A stretch of DNA of 64,000 nt from Gambelia wislizenii (taxonomy: Eukaryota; Chordata; Lepidosauria; Squamata; Crotaphytidae), in contig JAUMIR010000001.1 of the NCBI GenBank assembly GCA_030847615.1, positions 370,566,687-370,630,686 on the forward strand. Reading direction: 5' to 3'. Made by a program: the position numbers and the translations under genes. Numbering within the stretch: the stretch's first letter is position 1; every line of letters starts with the position of its first letter. The notes under the pieces are model-generated. The model was not told the DNA's origin. It did not search any database and saw only the letters and a program-made list of their open reading frames with translations. Below, piece by piece: positions 32,108 to 42,799 of this stretch.

Positions 32108-33808
32108 CAGTCATCCCTTCTCATTTGCAGGGGTTAGGGGCAGAGCACTACCATGAAAGATTTTAAAAAGTGAATAAAATGTATGCAAAAAAAGGGGGGT
32201 GGCAGCATAGCAACCCCTCTGTGCCGGAGGAGAGCTGAACGGGCCCCTTGACCTCAAGCTAAGAGGATGGCGGCAGCCCTGCCGTGCTCTCCCTGCCCAA
32301 GTCCATCGGGCTTGAGGTCCCCAATTTCCTGACACGGCAAAGGTGAGGGATGCTGGAAGCAAGAGGCGACCTGCAAGCACCTCCTCACCTTTCCAGGGGC
32401 CAGTAGGAGAGGGCTCAGGTGCTGGGGCTGGCCGGGCTATGGAAGGTCCTCCTCCAAGCCAGGCTCTGGCTCGCCTCTGCCTCAGCTTCAGAGCAATGCA
32501 CGGAGGGAGTTTGGGAAAGCACCGCACTCCCTTCCCCCTCGGCTATCCTCCTCCTCTTCTCTCTCAGTCTCTCTCCCATGCCCGCCTTTCTCGCCATCCA
32601 CCTCTCTTTCTCCAGTCTGTGCCTCGGACAATCCCACCTCTGTTGGAGGCTAAAGAAGGTGAGAGCGATGAGAAGGATTGGACTTCAGGGATGGGTGCCA
32701 GAGCTAGGATTCTGCCATGGGATGGAAACCTGAGGGAGGAAAGCAGGTCTTGCTGGGAGAGACAGAAACCACCCCGGGAAGGGGAGGCACCGGCTGGGCT
32801 ATTGGCTTTTGGGGAGGGGTTGAAAGGGCAGCAGGTTCCTTAGGAGGGAGGGAAAGAATCCGAGGGAATCTAGAACAGGGTATCAGTCTTATTGAGAGCC
32901 CTTTAACTGGGTGCCGTGTCCCTTTGGAACCCGTGATGCTGATTTCCAGGCAACTGTACTTGGGCTCCACGAGAACCTTGGACCACAGTGGGTGGGAATC
33001 CACTTGTTCCAGTTCCGCCCTCAGCCGCCACCCCTCCTCCCACTTCTCTAGGGTGGGGATAAAAATACACTTGTGGTCTGTGTTTCGTTGTTACTAGGAG
33101 AAAGATCGGTCTGAAATACTTGGTTATTGTGTGCTAGAGGTGGGTTTGTCTTTGAGGCTGAGAAAGTGTGGGGATGTGACCTGATCATGGGGTTGACAGC
33201 TTTTAGGTTTGCATAGGCTAACTGCTTCTCGTGGTCTGTTTTTCTGCCCCTGAGTTAATCTGGAGCTGATGTAGATGATTCTATGATTCTACACTTTCTG
33301 CCCCTTCTCTCCTCCCACCCCCCAAGAGGTGGGACTTGCGGGGTGTCGAGATTGTGGTGGGGAAGAGGAGGAGAGTTTCAGGGGCAATGGGAGCACCAGC
33401 CCAACCCCCTCCTGATCCTCCACCATGGGCACCTTTCCATGGGACACTGGCACCCCAGTCTCCCCTTTGCAACCCCCCCGTTGCACTTGGGGGGGGGGAA
33501 GAGGGGGATGCTCTTCTCTCCTCTCCAAGTCTGTCTTGGGCAGCAGGGACTGTGGTTTGGGGTGGCAGACCCTCCTCCTTCTGCGTGACCCCCCCCTCCC
33601 CGCAGGAGGGAAGGTGGAGTAGCATCAGCAATGCCTTTCCATCACTTTGGAACACTCAGTTTCCCTTGATAAAGCCTGGATCACACCCCTCCCAGTTCTC
33701 CTTGCCCCCCCCCCCCCGCCCACCCGGCTTTCCTCTTCTCTTTCTTTTCCAACTCCGAAAATACACAAAACCATGAAAGGGAAATAAGTGAATAGGAAGG
33801 GACGACTG
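32108..33808. mobile_element. Tigger-like element with 1.6 kb GC-rich cargo
   Basis: The left terminus CAGTCATCCCTTCTCATTTG and the right terminus, read in reverse, CAGTCGTCCCTTCCTATTCA are inverted repeats. Both are flanked by TA (32106-32107, 33809-33810), as for Tc1/mariner pogo-type transposons. Subterminal AAAAAGTGAATAAAATG and AAATAAGTGAATAGG also pair. The 1701-bp interior is GC- and CpG-rich, with no transposase frame. Reading frames of 100-166 codons on both strands have no recognisable domain and lie in low-complexity sequence. It contains GAGGATGGCGGCAGC (YY1-like) and GATTCTATGATTCTAC (33276-33291), which looks like a CR1 tail remnant. The interior may be captured promoter-type DNA. 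Confidence 0.72.
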
Positions 33809-33810
33809 TA

Positions 33811-33969
33811 ATCTATAATAGAAAATATCTGATGGCATTTCATCATTTCTCTGAAGCCTGGCAAATGACAAGAAGTTACACATGAGAAAGATACATGAGG
33901 CACAATGGTACAGGTCTGGTTCAGATGTAATTCTGAATTATAGTTTAATATTGGTTTAATATGCACAAA
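33811..33969. other. Short intron spacer
   Basis: Nothing recognised. Confidence 0.3.
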
Positions 33970-34212
33970 GGGACCAGCATTGTGTAGTGGTTTGAGTTTT
34001 GGACTAGGACTCTGGGAGACTAGGGTTTAAATCCTTCCTTGGCCATGGGACACCTTCGGGTGACCTGGGCAAGTCACAGCCACTCAGCCTTAGAGGAGGG
34101 CAATGGCAAACCCTCTCTGAAGTTTCATGGGGTTGTCATGAAAACCCCATGAATAGGTTGTGCCTTAGGATCTCTGTAAGTTGGAAACAAATTGAAGACA
34201 CTTAACAACAAA
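33970..34212 (+). mobile_element. Sauria-type SINE, full length
   Basis: The tRNA-like head has an A box (TGTGTAGTGGTTTGAG) and B box (GGGTTTAAATCC, 34024-34035). The body contains GGGCAAGTCACAGCCACTCA and AGGGCAATGGCAAACCCTC, and the 3' end GATCTCTGTAAGTTGGAAAC, AAATTGAAGACACTTAACAA matches the BovB-like tail. This is the most complete copy in the window. Confidence 0.88.
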
Positions 34213-34278
34213 GTAATTACATTCACTAGCCTTGGGTTCATGCACTTTCCCTGCTTCTGGTTCAGCTCTGAGGAGGAA

Positions 34279-34554
34279 ATGTTTGTTTGTTTGTTTGTTT
34301 GTTCCCCGCTCTTCAGCCACAAGGCTATCAGAGCGGCTTACAAATTGTTTTAAGCAATAGCAATTTACACATCTACACTGCATTAAGCAGTTTCCTATGT
34401 GTGTTAGCTAATTGCCCCCCACAAGCCGGGTACTCTTTTTACCAACCTACGAAAGGATGGAAGGCTGAGTGAACCTTGGAGCCCCCTGGAATCGAACTTG
34501 CAACATGGTGATTTGCAGTACTGGCATTTAACCACTGCACCGCCAGGGCTCCTT
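34279..34554 (-). mobile_element. tRNA-derived SINE, antisense
   Basis: Reverse complement of the type at 10015: (AAAC)n tail shown as (GTTT)n at 34281-34302, the body GGGTACTCTTTTTACCAACC, TACGAAAGGATGG, B box in reverse GGAATCGAACTTGC and A box in reverse AACCACTGCACCG, ending CAGGGCTCC. Confidence 0.88.
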
Positions 34555-34807
34555 ACCAGAGCTAAAATCAGAGACTTTAGCTCTGGCTTTCAATTAAGTG
34601 CATGTTTGCAGTACCTTTACATCCACATCCAATCTGTGGCTAATTGTGGCTTAGGGAAACAACTTCTTTATAAATCTTGGTTAAGACTTGGTACACCCAT
34701 TGGTATAAATGTCCACAGAGGCTCCATTCTATGCATCTGATGAAGCTGGTTGACAATCCATGAAAACTTGTGCTAGAGATTTCTTTCTCTCAATCTCAAA
34801 GATGCTA
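34555..34807. other. Intron spacer, nothing recognised
   Basis: No gene or repeat recognised. Confidence 0.3.
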
Positions 34808-35260
34808 CAGGGGGCTTGTCTACACGGAGGGGAAAGAACGGATTGCTCCACAGTGTTAGCAAGTTGCAGCAGCTGCAACCTGACTTAATGGTTTTACAAC
34901 CCCCTTAAACTTTGCCTGTAGCCAAGATGGCAGCTGTGAGTGGATTACTCGCATTTTAAAATCTGCTGCTGCCAGACTTAAAAAACAAATAAACACTATT
35001 TCTATGGTGCACACACACGATATTTCACCTTTTGGGAAACAAAGAGAGAAATTTAACACAAATCCCCCGTTTTATTGCCTTAGCCATCACTTGCTAAGGT
35101 GAAAATCCAACATGGCGGCAGTGGGTGCTTGCCCTGTAACCCAGCCCCGCCCTCTGCGTTCGTCCGTCCAATCAGGTTTGCATTTCCTCTTTTTTGGCAA
35201 GTGAATCAGATCAATTTGCTTATCCTAACGAGCGGAAATGCACACCCTCGCATTATTATT
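34808..35260. mobile_element. TIR DNA transposon (family 'GGGCCCGTCTATA'), copy B, partial
   Basis: It starts GGGGGCTTGTCTACACGGAG, homologous to the reversed right end of copy A. In the same order as copy A (reversed) come CCCCCTTAAACT, AAGATGGCAGC, TTTTAAAATCTGC, AAAATCCAACATGGCGGC, GTGGGTGCT, CAGCCCCGCCCTC and CGTCCAATCAGG. The far terminal repeat is not recognisable, so this end is truncated or decayed and the right limit is approximate. Confidence 0.6.
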
Positions 35261-38214
35261 TTTTTAAAGACTTTTTTTTAAAAAAAGCCACGAAGGCTTT
35301 TCTGATGAGGCTTTTGCTGGTATTGGATCCCCTCCACAATATGGTGAAATCAGGTAGAATGCCATTAAGACAGGTAGGATTCTCCTCACATTCTGTGAGG
35401 AGTTTTTTCACTGTTTGGACAACCCTAGGATTCCTTTACATCTTTATTTGAGTTTTACGAAAATGAACTATAGTTGAAATCAGAAGTGAACGTTCCAAAT
35501 GGCTATTTGCAGATTCTGCAGAGAAGAAGGGAGTAATCTAAGGAGCCTGGGGTTGAGTCATGCAATACCAAGCCCTACTTTGAGTTGGAATGCTATAGGC
35601 TCATTTACCCTTATGCCAATCTTTTTGCTAATTCTACAGATCCAGTGGGGCAACTCACAGTTTGGTCACAGTTTTGTGTAATGGAATGTTGTCCATCAAT
35701 TTAGCATCATAAAAATCATTTAAGAGTAGGATGAAAGGAACCTGATCAAGAACCAAAATAAGTTCTGCAGATAATTGATTCGTTTGATATTTTATGGCTT
35801 GTGCTTCTCCTGCAAAACTAGGATGGTGGTTCTCAGTGTAAGTTGCGGGTGGATGAAGTGCAGGCTAACATGCAAAGTAGAACAATATGTTCTGAACAAG
35901 CACTTCACAGCTTCATTGGGTGAGAACATGAAGAGAGAATGAAGCCTTGCTATTTAAGAACATTGAATTTTGGAAGTTCAGGTATTTCTTTCCCCCCTCT
36001 TTCTTTTTAAGTGGAAAGCAGTAGTTCTTCTGAAGTGTAGGCAAGTAGGCCACACATGTGTAAGTGGTAAATCTACTGTATGTTAAAAGCTTGCTTGCAT
36101 TAGGGTGATAATGTACTTTAGTTTGTTGGGGAAGTGAAAGACCTGGCAGGGCACCTGGAAATCCTTGTGACTCACTTCCAAACTTGACAGAAGACTATAA
36201 ATTTTCCCTGACAGAAAACACATCACTGCTATAAGCTTCACCAGAAACCACCTTTCATTTTATTCCTAGCAAATATGTATTCAGTTCTTGCTTTTAATAT
36301 CTTTATATAACTTTTTACAACCCTGTAGGGTAGTTATGCTTCATTTCACTCTTTTTTACTTGTGCCCTGTAAGCCATCCTAAACTGAAGGTGCTGTTACT
36401 ATTGCTGGGTGGGGCAGGTGTTACTGCAATATAATGCATAATAAAAAAAAAAGTGTTAAAAGAAGTTTATAGCTGCAAAGCTAACTGCTCAGTGTGTAGG
36501 AAATTCTAGAAATAAGGCAAACTATTATATTAAGGAGACCCTGCAGAGCAGTCAGAATTATGCGGTAGGAATGCCCTTGGTGGTGGATGCATGTTGGTGG
36601 TAGAGCGGAAGTGGCAGGGCTTGCTGGAGAGAGAGCAGGTTGCTTTCTAATGAAGCCTCCCAGGCAGAGAAATCTGGGGTAACAAAGATGCAGCAGTTGA
36701 TTGCATCCAGTTGACCTTCAGTCATAGGGTTGGGTATACAGTGTAATATTCTAAAAAGAAAAAACAAAAAACAAAACAAAACCCCACTGGCATCAGTTAA
36801 AACCACTCTTTTAGAAATTCACTAGGGATTGACCTATACTGTATTTTTTTTTAAACCAAAGACCACGTGATACTGACTCTTGGTGGGCAGATTTAATTGC
36901 CAGTATTATTACATATTTTAATTTTCTGTTCTTTTCCATTTTCTATCTATTTTTAAGTGCACTTCTTGTTATAAACCCTTTCAGTTGACACTGAAATGTA
37001 CTAAAAGTTGTAGTTTCCAAACTTGGATTCCCCCAGATGTTGGTTATGGAATCTTTGATGGTTGGCTGTGTTGGGTGGGGCAACTTTGAGCTGAAATGCA
37101 ATAGCATCTTGTACTCAGGTTTGAGAATGGCTGAAGTAAATCAGTAAAAATTTTATAGACTTTCCTTTTAATCAATATTTCTTATTTTAGATTGATTGTT
37201 GATCTTTGGCCTAATAAATATAGACTTCTTCTCAGAATGTGTGTTTTCTCTGTCCCCATGTATCTTTGAAATATGGGTTGGATGTTTTACTTGGGAGAAC
37301 AACAATCTTGGAATCTACTTTCATAGATTGAATTTAAGTATCTGCTGGGTGAATACATTTAGGATGTGCATGAAGAATTGTTAAAATGCACAAATAATTC
37401 ATCCTTATATGTTGCCAATGGTGCAATATAGTTGAGATTTAATAAAGAAACCTTTGTGCAAAGACGGACATATGCAGTGTTGAATGTCATACAAAATCTG
37501 CTTTACAGTTGTTTAGATCCGTAGTTTCTCTAGTCCAGATAGTTTTTACGCCTGCTACCTGAGAGACTTCAGTCAAATATCAGAGGTTGAACATGAAGTT
37601 AAAATACAATCAAACATTCAAAGCATGCATTCTACCACTGGACCATGCAGTTATGTACATGTTACTTAAGGATACAGTGCTCCCTCCCCCTGTGTGTGTG
37701 TGTGTGTGTGTGTGTACATGTGTAAACATGTGGTGTTTTATATCACACAGATAAAGCAGTATCTAGAAAAACATCATCAGAAAATTACATCTTTCTAGGA
37801 ATCTTATTTAAATCTAAATTATGGTGTAAGTGACATCAATGCATGCGAAAGACGATCTTGGTATGCAAAGTAGATAAATGGATTAGAGCTTTAAATTGGG
37901 AGTGGAGGTTGCTGGGCAATACCTTCTCTGGAATTTTAGCACTGATGCATAAGGTTAATGGTGTGAAGGTGACTTGTGAGGATAGGGATAAAATTAAGGG
38001 AACGTGCTTTGAACTCCATAAAGAAGTTGTAGGATCTGTGTAGGAGAATAGGGGTAAGATGGGTTTTGGGTTTTGTAAACCCATGATAAACATTAAATAA
38101 ACATATTGACTGTAACCCTCTTTTGGAAAAGATATTTAGCCTTTTATGTCATGAAACAGTGTGAGTGAAGCTGAGTTTTATCATTTTGCCAATACTATCA
38201 CAGATTATTATCAG
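35261..38214. other. Intron, no gene
   Basis: Nothing recognised except a palindromic MITE-like relic around 37010-37130 (TTGTAGTTTCCAAACTTGG) and a (TG)n run at 37690-37714. Confidence 0.4.
37690..37714. repeat. (TG)n microsatellite
   Basis: About twelve TG units. Confidence 0.97.
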
Positions 38215-38706
38215 GAAACACATGGCAGCAACAGCAGCAGTCACGCCCTTTCCCAGACTATGGATGAGAATCCTTCAAAACTGGTTTCTTCTCAGATTCA
38301 CCCCGAGAACCAGCCCTCCTGTGTCTTCATGGTGCCGAGGTTGGTACTGAGATTGCTGGACTGGTGGCTCCACCCCAACAACCTCCTAGAAGGAGTTCCA
38401 TTCCTCTCTCCGCAACAAGAATTGTCAGTCACCACAGACACATCCCTCCAAGGTTGGGGTACACACACCTTTGGCCTTTTGCACAGTGGCAGGTGGTCTC
38501 TGCAAGAAGCCAACCTGCACATCAACCAACTAGAACTACTGGTGGTTCAGAAAGCACTGAATGCATTCCTCCCACTCCTCAATGGGAGAGTAGTGCAAAT
38601 CATAGCAGACAACACAACTGTGATGTTTTGCTTAAACAAGCAGGGAGGCATAAGATCGCCCCCCGCCCTTCACCTGACCTTGGAGATATGGGACTCTGGT
38701 GCATAA
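38215..38706 (+). pseudogene. DIRS-B RT C-terminus and RNase H
   Basis: RNase H would degrade the RNA strand during cDNA synthesis. The frame at 38161-38706 contains, from about 38340, RLLDWWLHPNNLLEGVPF, LSVTTDTSLQGWGTH (first catalytic Asp), LHINQLELLVVQKAL (Glu) and VQIIADNTTVMFCLNKQGG (second Asp), so the catalytic set I can recognise is retained. The upstream part (TPFPRLWMRILQNWFLLRF) is in another frame, and the connection is broken near 38290. After LEIWDSGA a TAA follows at 38704-38706. It is a fragment of a pol-like protein rather than a host gene. Confidence 0.87.
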
Positions 38707-39358
38707 TACAGAAAGAACATCCTCATCTCTGCCATTCACTTACCAGGGGAGGAGAATGTTCTTGTGGACACACTCAGCAGGTCCCCAACCTCCTCTCATG
38801 AATGGCAAATGTCCCCAATCATCCTTTGCAGTTTTTTCAAAGAGTGCAGCCAGCCGTCGATAGACATGTTCACGTCCCCACTGAACACCCATTGCGCATG
38901 GTTCTGCTCCCAGACAAGACACCACGATGAACCAGGGGTGATGTCTTCCTATACAGCTGGACTGGCTCCCTTCTCTATGTCTTTCTGCCATTTCCCCTGC
39001 TTACCAGGGTCATCTCGAAACTCAGGAGGGACAGAGTTGCATCCTGATAGCCCCTTAGTGGCCCAGACAACTGTAGTTCACCACACTACTTCTCCTCTAG
39101 AGGAAGACCTACATCAGACTACCTCTCAGGACCGATCTACCCTCCCTCCATAAGGGTAGACTCCTACACTCAGACATAGAGACCCTCCACCTCACGGCAT
39201 GGAGGATATCTCCCTAGACTAATTGCCTCTAGAGATTCAACATGTTCTGAAAGCAGCGCATAAGCCCTCCAACAGTCCTATGTCTACAAATGGGCTAAAT
39301 TCCAGGGCTTTCTACGATCCAAGGCAGTACCTCCTCAAGGGACTGGGGTAACCCACAT
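38707..39358 (+). pseudogene. DIRS-B linker between RNase H and recombinase
   Basis: Pieces in shifting frames give SSHEWQMSPIILCSFFKE and SQPSIDMFTSPLNTHCAWFC. These match the conserved DIRS 'SxEWxLxP...DLFAT..N' block that follows RNase H. The end (QSYVYKWAKFQGFLRSK) is the start of the recombinase N-terminal region. Several stops. DIRS-C lacks this whole block. Confidence 0.75.
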
Positions 39359-39729
39359 AGAATCATAGAGTTGGAAGAGACCACAAGGACCATCCAGTCC
39401 AGCCCCCTGCCATGCAGGAATACACAATCAAACCATTCCTGACAGATGGCCATCCACCCTCTGTTTAAAAACCTCCAAAGAAGGAGACTCCACCACACTA
39501 TGAGGCAGTGTATTTCACTTCCAAACAGCTCTTACTATCAGGAAATTCTTCCTAATGTTTAGGTGGAATCTCTTTTCCTGTAGTTTGAGTCCATTGCTCC
39601 GTGTCCTAGTCTCTGGAGCAGCAGATAACAAGCTTGCTCCGTCCTCAGTATCACATCCCTTCAAATATTTAGACATGGCTATCATGTCACCTCTTAGCCT
39701 TCTCTTCTCCAGACTAAACATACCCACAT
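39359..39729 (-). mobile_element. CR1 LINE 3' end (copy c), inserted in DIRS-B
   Basis: The antisense CR1 carries tail AGAATCATAGAGTTGGAAGA at its 3' end. Its minus-strand translation [31 protein letters not shown] and FHLNIRKNF is standard CR1. ACCCACAT is present on both sides (39351-39358 and 39722-39729), although the first five of these bases (ACCCA) are also CR1 sequence at the right end. It lies in the coding part of the DIRS recombinase. Confidence 0.92.
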
Positions 39730-40612
39730 CTTTAGACTTTCTTCTTTTCTTCTCTAACCAAGGCCTCTCTACTTCATCACTCCGTTGCTACCTATCAGCA
39801 ATCCAGTTCTGTGGCAACACCCAGGATCAAGTCTCTCTCTTCAAGAACCTGCTGATAAAACAATTCTTGAAGGGTCTTCAGAATGTCCACCCACTGGTGG
39901 CAGGCTCTACACCAGAGTGGAGCCTGGACCTAGTCCTAGGACAACTCTCCCGTCATCCATTTGAGCCATGGCAATGGTGGACCTCAGGCTCCTTACTTGG
40001 AAGACATCCTTTCTACTCGCTATCACCTCCGCCAGAAGAGCAAGTGAGCTTTGTGCTCTCTTAGATCTGACCAGACTTACTTGCGCTTCCACACCAACAG
40101 GACTGTCCTAAGACCAGACATTTCCTTTCTCCCAAAGGTGGTTTCTGCATTCCACCTCATCAGGATATAATCATTCTTTCCTCCATGCAGAACCCGCCCA
40201 GAGATCTTGAAAAGTCCCTACATTGCTTGGATGCTAGGAGGATTCTTGCCTTCTACTTCCACAGGAATGTTCCCTACTGGAGATCCCCTCATCTCTTCAT
40301 GTGCTACTCCAGCTCCAAGAGAGGTCTCCTGGTTTCCACACAGCATTTTTCCAAATGGGTTTCATTGATACAACTGGCCAGGAAGGATCCCCCTTGATAA
40401 ATTCAAGCATACTCCACGAGGGCCTTGGCTTTTCTCTTTTGAATTGCACTCCCTGACATTTGCAAGGCTGCGGTGTGGTCTCAACCTAAGATATTCCTCA
40501 CTCATTGCTGCTTGGATGCCCGGGCTCAGGCTGAAAATGCCTTTGATAGAGCATTTCACTCCTCTGTACTGAGGCGTTGATCCACCTTCTACATCATGCA
40601 CATGACACTCCC
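39730..40612 (+). pseudogene. DIRS-B tyrosine recombinase, catalytically dead
   Basis: In order: N-terminal helix region GLSTSSLRCYLSAIQF and LLIKQFLKGLQNVHPL; core FLLAITSARRASELCAL (first catalytic Arg intact, about 40009-40060, shifted frame); ARRILAFYFHR; a region with LLVSTQHFSKWV; and the C-terminus in yet another frame from about 40407. The HxxR motif reads YSTR (His to Tyr) and the nucleophile tyrosine position reads Cys (THCCLDARA). A TGA interrupts the C-terminus at about 40440. The enzyme would have joined the ends of the circular intermediate; three separate lesions rule out activity. Confidence 0.85.
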
Positions 40613-40636
40613 TCTTCCTGGTGAGTAAGCTAACCA

Positions 40637-40725
40637 ATCTCCCATGTGTGTGAGTCACAGAGACTACAAAGAAGAAGCTTACCTGTAACTGTGGTTCTTC
40701 AAGTGGTCATCTGTGAACTCACACA
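40637..40725. repeat. DIRS-B internal complementary region
   Basis: CTTACCTGTAACTGTGGTTC, TTCAAGTGGTCATCTGTGAA, CTCACAC (40679-40725) is the near-perfect complement of 40912-40962 at the right end. The preceding CCCATGTGTGTGAGTCACAG corresponds to the complement of the lost left end, as judged from DIRS-C. Confidence 0.85.
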
Positions 40726-40739
40726 ACCTGCCCCCCCCC

Positions 40740-40970
40740 CGTGTCCTGTCACCATGTTCCATGTTTGCTGATACTGTGGCAGACATGGAACTGGGAACTG
40801 GGTGGGAACCATGAGGGTAGAGCTATTAAAGCATGAGGGGCTACTGCCAAAAAAGCCTTGCATATCAGCTCTAGAAGATTCTGAACATGCTCTGTACGGT
40901 GCAGATAATCCATGTGTGTGAGTTCACAGATGACCACTCGAAGAACCACAGTTACAGGTAAGCAACCTGT
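40740..40970. repeat. DIRS-B right terminal repeat
   Basis: Ends GAACCACAGTTACAGGTAAG, CAACCTG. The body (GCTCTAGAAGATTCTGAAC, GTGCAGATAATCC) matches the right repeat of DIRS-C. It contains CAGGTAAG, a consensus 5' splice site on the host gene strand. Confidence 0.8.
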
Positions 40971-41406
40971 TCTTTTAGGGATAGGACTCTGGACCCTGGA
41001 TAACTCCTTTAAAGTCCAGATCAAAATCTGGAGCATGTTTATAATCCAGGTGACATGGAAGCTGCCAACTTTGGTACATGAACAAAGAGACCACTGCCAT
41101 GAATTCTTGAACAGCACTGAAAATGTTGCAGTCACTGGTTGTTTTTAAATACTTCTTCCCTGCTGTTCAGTTAGTCCCTGTGACCCTTCTTGACAACCAC
41201 CCATTATTAGCCTGCTCTTTTCATTCAAATTTCCAGTGACATCTCTATTTACACCTGTGTCAGCAGCTTCCCAGTATATCTATATTGAATTGGCATCAAT
41301 GGAAAGATGGTGAGAAGCATCCATCAATGTTAAGATACCATGGATTAAACCTTTCCTTGGAATCCCTCAAGGCTGAAGTTCACATAATCACATCAGACAC
41401 AACACA

Positions 41407-41454
<48 letters not shown>

Positions 41455-42504
41455 AGTGATTGATTTTATGTTTGAGATCCATTCCCCATCCCCAACCTTG
41501 TCCAAACCCATTTTTTCTTTACCCATCCTCCTTTTACCCTTAAAAAAAAGTGGCTTAAATGTGGTTTGACCTCCTCTGTTCTTATCTGAATGTTATTATT
41601 GGGAAGCCTCTTATTTTCTGTTTGTTTCTTCCACAAGTCAAGCATCTGAAGGAAAAACTGCTGTGAGATGTAACCCACCACTTGTCTCTTCTCCTCCGCC
41701 CTGTAATCCAGGGCTGCTTCTCTCTCTTGCCTTGGCTAAGAAGAAGGAATGCCCTGCTGGGACTGGGGAGCTGGGAAGTTCCTGTTAAAGAGTGCAGTAA
41801 GAGAAGGGCTGCCAGCCAAGCCCAGGAGCTAGCAGAAGAACCTCAGATTCTCTGTGCCCTTCTCAGAACCTGAGAAGGGCATGGACTGGGGGGCAAAAAT
41901 AAAAAGGTAGCCACATTCATCTCTTTCACCAGCTGCAACAAGGAAATGAGGAGGGGAGCAGGAAGCTTTAGCCACAAGTCAGGGAGAACAAGCCCCCCCA
42001 CACCACTAAAGAGAAGGGAAAGGACTGTATTTCTGTCTTCCTCACAGAGCTGAAGTACAGTATTTCCACAGCAGGTACTAGTTATGCTTGAGAATGACTT
42101 CTGCCTAGATTGAGGGATGGGCATTGAAGACTTCGCCTTCCCTCCTGTTACTCTTCTGTGATGCCTCTTTAACGTTTCAAATCCCACCTTTCTTTTTCCA
42201 CTTTCTTCCCATTACTGCTATCTCTTCGGCACATATAAACAGTGCTCCCTGGTATTTGGCACCAGGGGCATTGGATTATGTACTCCTAGCCCAGTCTTCC
42301 ATCTTACCATGACAAGCTAACCATGTTGGATAAAACAGGACACCACCTCACTCATTAGCTTAGAGATAAAGTGTCCTGATTCCTCTTGAGAAGGTAACAT
42401 GGAAAAAACATTCTTCCAGTCTAGCTAGCTGCTCTTCTTTTGGTTAATTTGCTTAATATCAAGATGTAAGAGTGAGTTGGCATAATACAGGAATTATAGG
42501 GGGA
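40971..42504. other. Intron, no gene; (AC)n(AG)n microsatellite
   Basis: The only clear feature is the compound microsatellite at 41400-41453. Nothing else recognised. Confidence 0.4.
41400..41453. repeat. (AC)n(AG)n compound microsatellite
   Basis: About twelve AC units followed by about fourteen AG units. Confidence 0.97.
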
Positions 42505-42553
42505 GGGTTGCCGTAAGTTGGAAAGGACTTGAAGGCACATAAGAACAACAATT
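42505..42553 (+). repeat. Sauria-type SINE 3' end fragment
   Basis: GTTGCCGTAAGTTGGAAAGG, ACTTGAAGGCACATAAGAAC, AACAATTGG matches the BovB-like tail only. Confidence 0.8.
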
Positions 42554-42799
42554 GGTGTGGCACGATCAGGCTATGAGACAAATACTTTTGAAGGTCTTTA
42601 TCTTGGAAGGTTATTAAGAAAGCAAAGGTTAGGAAAATAAAAGTGGAAAGCCCTAAATAACGATGGTGTTTTAATATATGTGTGTGCACGAATGTGCCTA
42701 AAGATCTACTTACAAAAACATCAGGTTAATGCATGTTGTTGTAACAGCTTGGCAAGTATGTGATCAGATATTCTTGATCCAGCCAAGAACTGTTCTACT

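Larger units (their letters stand above)
38215..40970 (+). mobile_element. DIRS-B: 5'-truncated DIRS retrotransposon
   Basis: It begins abruptly within the RT C-terminus (HMAATAAVTP-like sequence at 38221) and continues through RNase H, a linker, the tyrosine recombinase, an internal complementary region (40637-40725) and the right inverted repeat (about 40740-40970). The left terminal repeat, Gag and most of RT are absent. The ends and RNase H motif match DIRS-C closely, so both belong to one family. A CR1 (39359-39729) sits inside the recombinase region. Stops and frameshifts throughout; inactive. Confidence 0.85.

Noticed and set aside
32343..33776. Several 100-166 codon frames on both strands
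   Set aside because: They lie in GC-rich low-complexity sequence inside the Tigger-like element, overlap on both strands, and show no known domain. I kept the element but not the genes.
33970..34045. Possible tRNA gene
   Set aside because: tRNA-like head of a Sauria-type SINE with a BovB-like 3' end, not a functional tRNA.
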